A stretch of 9,693 nt of DNA. Origin: JBFWWW01 sp050245975. Lineage in GTDB: Bacteria; Pseudomonadota; Alphaproteobacteria; Rhizobiales; Hyphomicrobiaceae. How positions within the stretch are numbered: position 1 is the stretch's first letter; each line of letters opens with the position of its first letter. The stretch spans positions 1 to 9,693 of the forward strand of contig JBFWWW010000154.1 in assembly GCA_050245975.1 (NCBI GenBank), read 5' to 3'. A program made the position numbers and the translations under genes. Below are positions 5,316 to 9,693 of the stretch, one piece after another. Below the pieces are notes generated by a model. That model saw nothing but the letters and a program-made list of their open reading frames with translations. It was not told the DNA's origin and searched no databases.

Positions 5316-7077
5316 GTGAACTCTCTGTTTCCGCATCCTGCGGGCGAGCGGCGAAGAGCGTCCTGAGCTCGCCCTTCATGATCTTGCCGTTGGCATTGCG
5401 CGGCAGCATGCCGGTCTGGAACCGCACGGCGACGGGGATTTTGAACGCCGCGAGGCGCGAGGCAAGGAACGTCTTGATCTGTGCTTCATCCGTGCTTGCA
5501 CCCGGCTTGAGCGAGACGACGGCGGCCGGCTCCTCCCCCAGCGTCGGATGCGGGAGGCCGATGAGGGCCGCGTCCATCACGGCCGGATGCTCGTAAAGCG
5601 CGCTTTCCACCTCGATGCAATAGATGTTCTCGCCGCCGCGGATCAGCATGTCCTTCTTGCGATCGACGATGAACAGGAAACCTTCATCGTCGATCCAGGC
5701 GATGTCTCCTGTCTTGAGCCAGCCGTCGACGACCGTCTCCGCCGTCGCCTCCGGCTTGTTCCAGTAGCCGCGCACGACGTTGGGGCCTTTGACCAACAGC
5801 TCGCCGCGTTCGCCGGCCGGCAAGGTGCGCCCGCTCTCGTCAACGATGCGCATGTCGCAGACGGGAAGGGCGGGGCCGCTGCTCTCGGGCCGGGCGAGAT
5901 AGTCCTCGGCGCTGTGGGTGGTGAACGTCGCCGACGTCTCGGTCATGCCCCAGCCGAGGCCGGGCGCGGCGGCGGCGAACGTACGCTTGATGCTGCGCAC
6001 CAGTTCGGCCGATCCGGGTGCGCCGCCGTAGGACACCGTCTCGAGCGAGGAGAGGTCGTAGTTTGCGCGCCTGGGGTGCTCGATGATCTGCCAGGCGACC
6101 GTGGGCACGCCGCCGCAATTCGTGCAGCGCTCGCGCTCTATGAGCTGCATCGCGCGCTCTGCATCCCAGCGCCGCATGAGGACGATCTTGCTGCCGTTCC
6201 AGAGGCTCGGGCACAGGATCGCCTGCAGGCCGGTGGCGTGGAAGAACGGCACCGCCAGCAGATTGGCACGCTGGACGCCCGGGTCGGGGGCGGCGATGGG
6301 TTCGCCGCGCCGCAGGCAATTGCGGGCCGCCGAGAAGAGGGCGGCTGGAAGGGCCGTGATGGTGTTGCGATGCGTGCCGAGCGCGCCCTTCGGTTTGCCG
6401 GTGGTGCCCGATGTGTAGAGGATCGTGACGTCATCGTCGGGGCCGAGCGGGACATCGGGCAGCGGGCGATGCGGCAGGTCGGCCCAGGCCGACACCGGCC
6501 CCAGAAGATCGGCCAGCCGCCGCACCTTGCCGCCTGCGCCGTCGCCGCGAGAGACGAAAATGAGGTCCAGCGCCGGGCATTCGCCAAGATGCGGCCCGAT
6601 CCGGGCCAGCCGGTCCTGGTCGACGATGGCGATGCGAGCGCCGGAATCCGCCAGGCCGTAGGCGAGCTCGGGGCCGGTCCACCAGGAGTTGAGCGGCGTG
6701 GCGATCGCGCCGGCGAGCACCGCGCCGAAGAAGGCCACGGGCCATTCCGGAAGGTTGCGCATGGCGATGGCGACACGGTCGCCCTTGCGGATGCCGGCGG
6801 CGACCAGCGCTTCGGCAACGACGGCCGAGGCGCGCGCGAAAGCATCGAACGTGACGCGCTCGTCCTCGTAGACGACAAAATCGCGCTCAGCGAACTTGCC
6901 GGCGGCTTGAAAGACGTCGCGCAGGGTCGCCGGCGTGTGCTTCCAGACGCGCAGGTCCACGCCGTGAACGGTGCGATCTTCCATCTCGAAGGGCGAGCCG
7001 GGCCGTGTCAGCAGGGCATGAGCCTCGCCGAGCGACAGCGCGGGCCACGGGCGTGTTGCGGGTGGTGTCTCGGTCAC
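5308..7077 (-). CDS. acyl-CoA ligase (class I adenylate-forming, AMP-binding)
   Basis: This 589-residue enzyme should activate a carboxylic acid to its acyl-AMP and then to a CoA thioester. The core motifs are in order: phosphate-binding loop YTSGTTGKPKG at 221-231, WGMTE with Glu380, TGD with Asp458, the hinge DRKKD at 472-476 followed by IRGGENIYCIEVE, and PRNANGKI with the catalytic Lys565. The length and the N-terminal region before the adenylation domain resemble FadD-type long- or medium-chain and aryl acid ligases. The acid substrate cannot be told from sequence. It starts with GTG at 7077, preceded by GGGAG about 9 nt upstream, 31 nt after the MDR gene stop. Its stop overlaps the histidine phosphatase start by 8 nt. 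All core motifs are intact, so it should be active. Confidence 0.93.
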   Translation of the reverse strand: MTETPPATRPWPALSLGEAHALLTRPGSPFEMEDRTVHGVDLRVWKHTPATLRDVFQAAGKFAERDFVVYEDERVTFDAFARASAVVAEALVAAGIRKGDRVAIAMRNLPEWPVAFFGAVLAGAIATPLNSWWTGPELAYGLADSGARIAIVDQDRLARIGPHLGECPALDLIFVSRGDGAGGKVRRLADLLGPVSAWADLPHRPLPDVPLGPDDDVTILYTSGTTGKPKGALGTHRNTITALPAALFSAARNCLRRGEPIAAPDPGVQRANLLAVPFFHATGLQAILCPSLWNGSKIVLMRRWDAERAMQLIERERCTNCGGVPTVAWQIIEHPRRANYDLSSLETVSYGGAPGSAELVRSIKRTFAAAAPGLGWGMTETSATFTTHSAEDYLARPESSGPALPVCDMRIVDESGRTLPAGERGELLVKGPNVVRGYWNKPEATAETVVDGWLKTGDIAWIDDEGFLFIVDRKKDMLIRGGENIYCIEVESALYEHPAVMDAALIGLPHPTLGEEPAAVVSLKPGASTDEAQIKTFLASRLAAFKIPVAVRFQTGMLPRNANGKIMKGELRTLFAARPQDAETESSHG

Positions 7078-7108
7078 GTGTCAGCTCCCGCGCCGGCTCG
7101 CCGCCGTT

Positions 7109-8107
7109 TCAGTCCATCGTCACGACGATCTTGCCCACGGCCTGTCGCGCGCCGAGCTTTTCAATCGCCTCGCCGGCACGCGCCAGCGGGTAGCGCTCGG
7201 AGACGAGCGGTTTGATGGCGCCCTTGGCATAGAGCTGCATGAGCTCGGCAATATTCGCAGCGTTGCCCTTCGGATCGCGGCGCGTAAAGCCGCCCCAGAA
7301 CACCCCCACCACCTGGCAGGACTTGAGCAGCGTGAGATTGAGCGGCAGCCGGGGAATGCCGGCCGGAAAACCCACCACCAGGAAGCGGCCTTCCCAGGCG
7401 ATGGCGCGCAGGGCCGCCTCGCTGTAGTCGCCGCCGACCGGATCGTAGATGACGTCGGCGCCGGCCTCGCCGCATGCGGACTTGAAGAGATCGGCCAGCG
7501 CCTTGCTGCCCGCCTTGTCGAAGGGGCCGCGGGGGTAGACGACGCCGCTGTCCGCGCCGTGCTCGCGCGCCACGGCGAGCTTGTCCTCGGATGACACCGC
7601 GGCGACGACGCGCGCGCCATAGGCCTTTCCCAGCTCGACGGCGGAAAGGCCGACGCCGCCGGCAGCACCCAGCACGAGCAGCGTCTCGCCGGCCTTGAGC
7701 TTTGCCCGATCCTTCAGGGCGTGGATCGACGTGCCGTAGGTCAGGACGAGGGCGGCGGCAACGTCAAGCGGCATGGCGTCGGGGATGGGGATGCAGCGGT
7801 CGGCCTCGATGGCGAGCTTCTCCGCCATGCCGCCCCAGCCGCAGGAGCCGATGACGCGGTCGCCGACCTTGATCGATGATACGCCCGGGCCGACGGCCTC
7901 CACGATGCCCGACACCTCGCCGCCGGGTGAAAACGGCCGCTCCGGCTTGAACTGGTACAGGTCCTTGATGATGAGCAGGTCGGGGAAGTTGACGCCGCAG
8001 GCCTTGATCGCGATCACCACCTGGCCGGGGCCCGGCTTCGGATCGGGACGGTCCTCGAGAACCAGTGTTTCAGGACCGCCGGGAGCCTTGCTCAGAAGTG
8101 CTTTCAT
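7109..8107 (-). CDS. zinc-free MDR, NADPH:quinone oxidoreductase-like
   Basis: This 332-residue medium-chain dehydrogenase/reductase has the quinone oxidoreductase layout. The N-terminus MKALLSKAPGGPETL is typical. CGVNFPDLL (38-46) has Asn-Phe-x-Asp where zinc alcohol dehydrogenases carry metal ligands, so it is zinc-independent. GGEVSGIVEAVG (62-73), LTYGTS (122-127) and the NADPH-binding GAAGGVG (147-153) follow. It reduces an activated double bond, as in quinones, enals or enoyl-CoA, with NADPH. The ATG at 8107 is chosen because it yields the canonical N-terminus; an ATG at 8146 would overlap the preceding gene by 20 nt. A modest AAGG site lies upstream. It begins 19 nt after the SDR gene and sits 31 nt before the acyl-CoA ligase gene, within one operon. 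Reduction or dehydrogenation of a CoA thioester intermediate is inferred from context. Confidence 0.9.
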   Translation of the reverse strand: MKALLSKAPGGPETLVLEDRPDPKPGPGQVVIAIKACGVNFPDLLIIKDLYQFKPERPFSPGGEVSGIVEAVGPGVSSIKVGDRVIGSCGWGGMAEKLAIEADRCIPIPDAMPLDVAAALVLTYGTSIHALKDRAKLKAGETLLVLGAAGGVGLSAVELGKAYGARVVAAVSSEDKLAVAREHGADSGVVYPRGPFDKAGSKALADLFKSACGEAGADVIYDPVGGDYSEAALRAIAWEGRFLVVGFPAGIPRLPLNLTLLKSCQVVGVFWGGFTRRDPKGNAANIAELMQLYAKGAIKPLVSERYPLARAGEAIEKLGARQAVGKIVVTMD

Positions 8108-8126
8108 GCGCGCGTATTGCCTTGGT

Positions 8127-8894
8127 TCATATGGTGACGCCGCCATCCACGACGAAGCTCTGTCCCGTCATGAACGATCCGGCCGAGGAGGCGAGAAAAA
8201 CCGCGGCGCCGGCGATCTCGTCGGGCGAGCCGATGCGGCGCAGCGGCGTCGTCGCCGTATAGCGTTTAAGCGTCTCGGGGTTTTCCCACAGCGCGCGTGC
8301 GAAGTCCGTCTTGATGAGACCGGGCGCAATGCAGTTGACGCGGATATTGTGGGGTCCAAGCTCGACGGCCAGATTGCGGGCGAGCTGGAAGTCGGCGGCC
8401 TTGGAGATGTTATAGGCACCGATCACCGGCGATCCGCGCAGGCCGCCGATGGACGAGACGATGATCACGGCGCCGTCCTTGCGCGCGATCATCTGCGGCG
8501 CGGCGAGCTGGATGAGCCAGTTGTTGGCGATGATGTTGTTTTCGAGGATCTTGCGGAATTGGTCGTCCTCGATACCCGACATCGGGCCGTAGTAGGGATT
8601 GGACGCCGCGTTGCAGACGACGATGTCGATGCGGCCGTAGGCGGTCATCGTCTCGTCGACCAGGCGCTTGAGGTCGTCCTTTGACGAAATGTTGGCTGGA
8701 ACGGCGATGGCCCGCTTGTCTCCGCGCGCGGCGACAATGGCGTTGGCGACCTCGGTGCAGGGGCCGGGCTTGCGCGACGAGATGACGACGCTGGCGCCGT
8801 GCTCGGCCAGGCGCTCGGCGATGGCGCGGCCGATGCCGCGCGAGGACCCGGTGACGACGGCCACCTTGCCCGCGAGATCGAACAGCGACGGCAT
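8127..8894 (-). CDS. short-chain dehydrogenase/reductase, DHRS4-like
   Basis: This 255-residue classical SDR has the cofactor motif TGSSRGIG (15-22), NAA at 95-97 (in place of NNAG), tetrad Asn120, catalytic Ser148, and Tyr161-x-x-x-Lys165 (YNISK). Stretches such as NAASNPYYGPM and RVNCIAPGLIKTDFARALW resemble the DHRS4/SDR25C group, which reduces carbonyls, including retinal and diketones, with NADPH. Arg19 and Arg41 would suit NADP(H). The start at 8894 is chosen because it puts the Rossmann fold nine residues in and has a GGGAGGG site upstream; the frame stays open 23 codons further. It is the first gene of the operon, divergent from the MFE-2-like SDR, 171 bp away. The substrate is unknown; a hydroxyacyl- or ketoacyl-CoA is plausible given the downstream ligase. 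Confidence 0.93.
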   Translation of the reverse strand: MPSLFDLAGKVAVVTGSSRGIGRAIAERLAEHGASVVISSRKPGPCTEVANAIVAARGDKRAIAVPANISSKDDLKRLVDETMTAYGRIDIVVCNAASNPYYGPMSGIEDDQFRKILENNIIANNWLIQLAAPQMIARKDGAVIIVSSIGGLRGSPVIGAYNISKAADFQLARNLAVELGPHNIRVNCIAPGLIKTDFARALWENPETLKRYTATTPLRRIGSPDEIAGAAVFLASSAGSFMTGQSFVVDGGVTI

Positions 8895-8901
8895 GGTGGT
8901 G

Positions 8902-8908
8902 CCCTCCC
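8902..8908 (-). promoter_or_regulatory. ribosome binding site of the first operon gene
   Basis: GGGAGGG on the - strand lies 7 nt before the ATG at 8894 and supports this start over the open upstream codons. Confidence 0.6.
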
Positions 8909-8935
8909 GGCATGGCGCTTTCGTCTTTGCCGCAA

Positions 8936-8963
8936 ACCTTATCCCGCGCCCGCGCGAAAGCAA
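8936..8963 (-). promoter_or_regulatory. weak candidate promoter of the four-gene operon
   Basis: On the - strand TTGCTT (8963-8958) and TAAGGT (8941-8936) are 16 bp apart. The predicted start near 8929 leaves a leader of about 35 nt containing the RBS. Matches to consensus are partial. The dyad centred at 8967 touches the -35 box. Confidence 0.25.
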
Positions 8964-8972
8964 GACGGTCTT
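8962..8972. repeat. short palindrome in the divergent intergenic region
   Basis: AAGAC-G-GTCTT is a perfect 5-bp inverted repeat with a one-base centre. A second dyad GAAAG (8956-8960)/CTTTC (8970-8974) overlaps it with a different centre. It touches the candidate -35 of the operon and could be a repressor site, but the arms are short and chance cannot be excluded. Confidence 0.35.
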
Positions 8973-8995
8973 TCCAATTGCATGAGGACTGGCGG

Positions 8996-9021
8996 AAGGA
9001 CGTGCTTTCCCATAAGTCCTT
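8996..9021. repeat. inverted repeat upstream of the divergent SDR gene
   Basis: AAGGAC (8996-9001) and GTCCTT (9016-9021) are perfect 6-bp arms separated by 14 nt. It lies 45 to 70 nt upstream of the + strand SDR start, where an activator or repressor could act on its promoter. Function is not shown by sequence. Confidence 0.3.
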
Positions 9022-9065
9022 GGATCACTGCTGGTGGCATACCGTATTTTTTAGGATGGGGTGGC

Positions 9066-9693
9066 ATGGCGATCGATTTCAAGGGACGGGTGGCAATCGT
9101 CACCGGTGCGGGCAACGGGCTCGGGCGGCAGCACGCGCTGGCGCTGGCGGCACGCGGCGCGAAAGTGGTGGTCAACGACTTCGGCGGCGCGCGCGACGGC
9201 AGCGGCGGCTCGCTGTCAGCGGCCGAGCAGGTGGTGGCCGAGATCAAGGCCGCCGGCGGGGAGGCCATGGCCGATGGCTGCTCGGTGACCGATTTCGCCG
9301 GCGTCACGGCGATGGTTGCCAATGCGCTCAAGGCCTGGGGCCGCGTCGACATCCTGGTGAACAACGCCGGCATCCTGCGCGACAAGAGTTTCGCCAAGAT
9401 GGAGCTCGATGACTTCCGCCGCGTGATCGACGTGCACCTCATGGGCGCCGTACATTGCACGAAGGCGGTCTGGGACACGATGCGTGCCCAGAACTACGGC
9501 CGCATCGTCATGACGACATCGTCATCCGGTCTCTACGGCAACTTCGGCCAGTCGAACTACGGCGCGGCGAAGATGGCGGTCGTCGGCCTCATGCAGGTCC
9601 TGTCGCTCGAAGGTGCGAAGAACAACATCCACGTCAACTGCCTGGCGCCGACGGCCGCGACGCGCATGACCGAGGATATTCTCTCGCAGGACG
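9066..9693 (+). CDS. short-chain dehydrogenase, MFE-2 (3R)-hydroxyacyl-CoA dehydrogenase type (3' truncated by window)
   Basis: The window holds the first 209 residues; the gene continues past the edge. The protein is a classical SDR: cofactor motif TGAGNGLG (13-20), Asp38 in VVNDFGG favouring NAD+, NNAG (99-102), catalytic Ser152 in the TSSSG stretch, and Tyr165-x-x-x-Lys169 (YGAAK). The N-terminus, the NDFGG followed by a GSG-rich insertion, and AAGGEA at 62-67 are characteristic of the dehydrogenase domain of peroxisomal multifunctional enzyme type 2 and its stand-alone bacterial relatives. That domain oxidises (3R)-hydroxyacyl-CoA to 3-ketoacyl-CoA. The ATG at 9066 is preceded by AGGA at 9053-9056. 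It is divergent from the acyl-CoA ligase operon, which fits a shared CoA-ester pathway. Stand-alone members are about 300 residues; whether a hydratase domain or MaoC gene follows cannot be seen. Confidence 0.9.
   Translation, partial: MAIDFKGRVAIVTGAGNGLGRQHALALAARGAKVVVNDFGGARDGSGGSLSAAEQVVAEIKAAGGEAMADGCSVTDFAGVTAMVANALKAWGRVDILVNNAGILRDKSFAKMELDDFRRVIDVHLMGAVHCTKAVWDTMRAQNYGRIVMTTSSSGLYGNFGQSNYGAAKMAVVGLMQVLSLEGAKNNIHVNCLAPTAATRMTEDILSQD

Noticed and set aside
3405..5366. 653-codon open frame on the + strand
   Set aside because: It is antisense to the phosphatase and histidine phosphatase genes, whose catalytic motifs are intact. Arg/Gly/Ala-rich translation is typical of GC-rich shadow frames.
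5548..7215. 555-codon open frame on the + strand
   Set aside because: It is antisense to the acyl-CoA ligase, which has all core motifs in order; the + strand translation has no recognisable domain.
9020..9052. TTGGAT with a -10-like CGTATT 17 bp downstream as promoter of the + strand SDR
   Set aside because: The implied start would fall inside or after the AGGA ribosome binding site, and the -10 matches only 3 of 6 bases.

Overview
The window is GC-rich, densely coding bacterial chromosome with eight protein genes and one tRNA. The G/C-heavy third codon positions, long open antisense frames, a YkuD-type L,D-transpeptidase, a PhoK/SPAP-like phosphatase and a set of CoA-ester type oxidoreductases fit an alphaproteobacterium, perhaps Hyphomicrobiales. 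That placement is inference from gene content and composition, as there is no phylogenetic marker here. No insertion sequence, phage gene or CRISPR array is visible, and it reads as ordinary chromosome.

Left part (1-2700). A TcuA-like FAD dehydrogenase on the + strand converges, 12 nt apart, with a secreted L,D-transpeptidase on the - strand. The transpeptidase has a candidate promoter overlapped by an 11-bp tandem repeat. Behind it lie a 314-bp non-coding stretch and a complete tRNA-Ser(UGA) gene with encoded CCA, also on the - strand.

Middle part (2766-4652). A secreted alkaline-phosphatase-superfamily enzyme on the - strand carries the Thr/Asn/Lys/Arg active-site pattern of PhoK/SPAP/PafA phosphatases. 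Its leader region contains a textbook intrinsic terminator that points the wrong way (+ strand) and serves no visible gene.

Right part (4653-9693). Four - strand genes form a tight operon, in transcription order: DHRS4-like short-chain dehydrogenase, zinc-free quinone-oxidoreductase-type MDR, acyl-CoA ligase (AMP-binding), and a histidine phosphatase whose start overlaps the ligase stop. Gaps are 19 nt, 31 nt and an 8-nt overlap. A second short-chain dehydrogenase of the MFE-2 (3R)-hydroxyacyl-CoA type is divergent on the + strand and is cut by the window edge. Ligase, hydroxyacyl-CoA type dehydrogenase and MDR reductase together suggest activation and oxidation/reduction of a carboxylic acid as its CoA thioester, but the substrate cannot be read from sequence. 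The 171-bp divergent intergenic region holds small dyads that could be regulator sites.

No clearly novel system is evident. The most interesting points are the histidine phosphatase coupled to the acyl-CoA ligase, the orphan + strand terminator and the repeat on the transpeptidase promoter.
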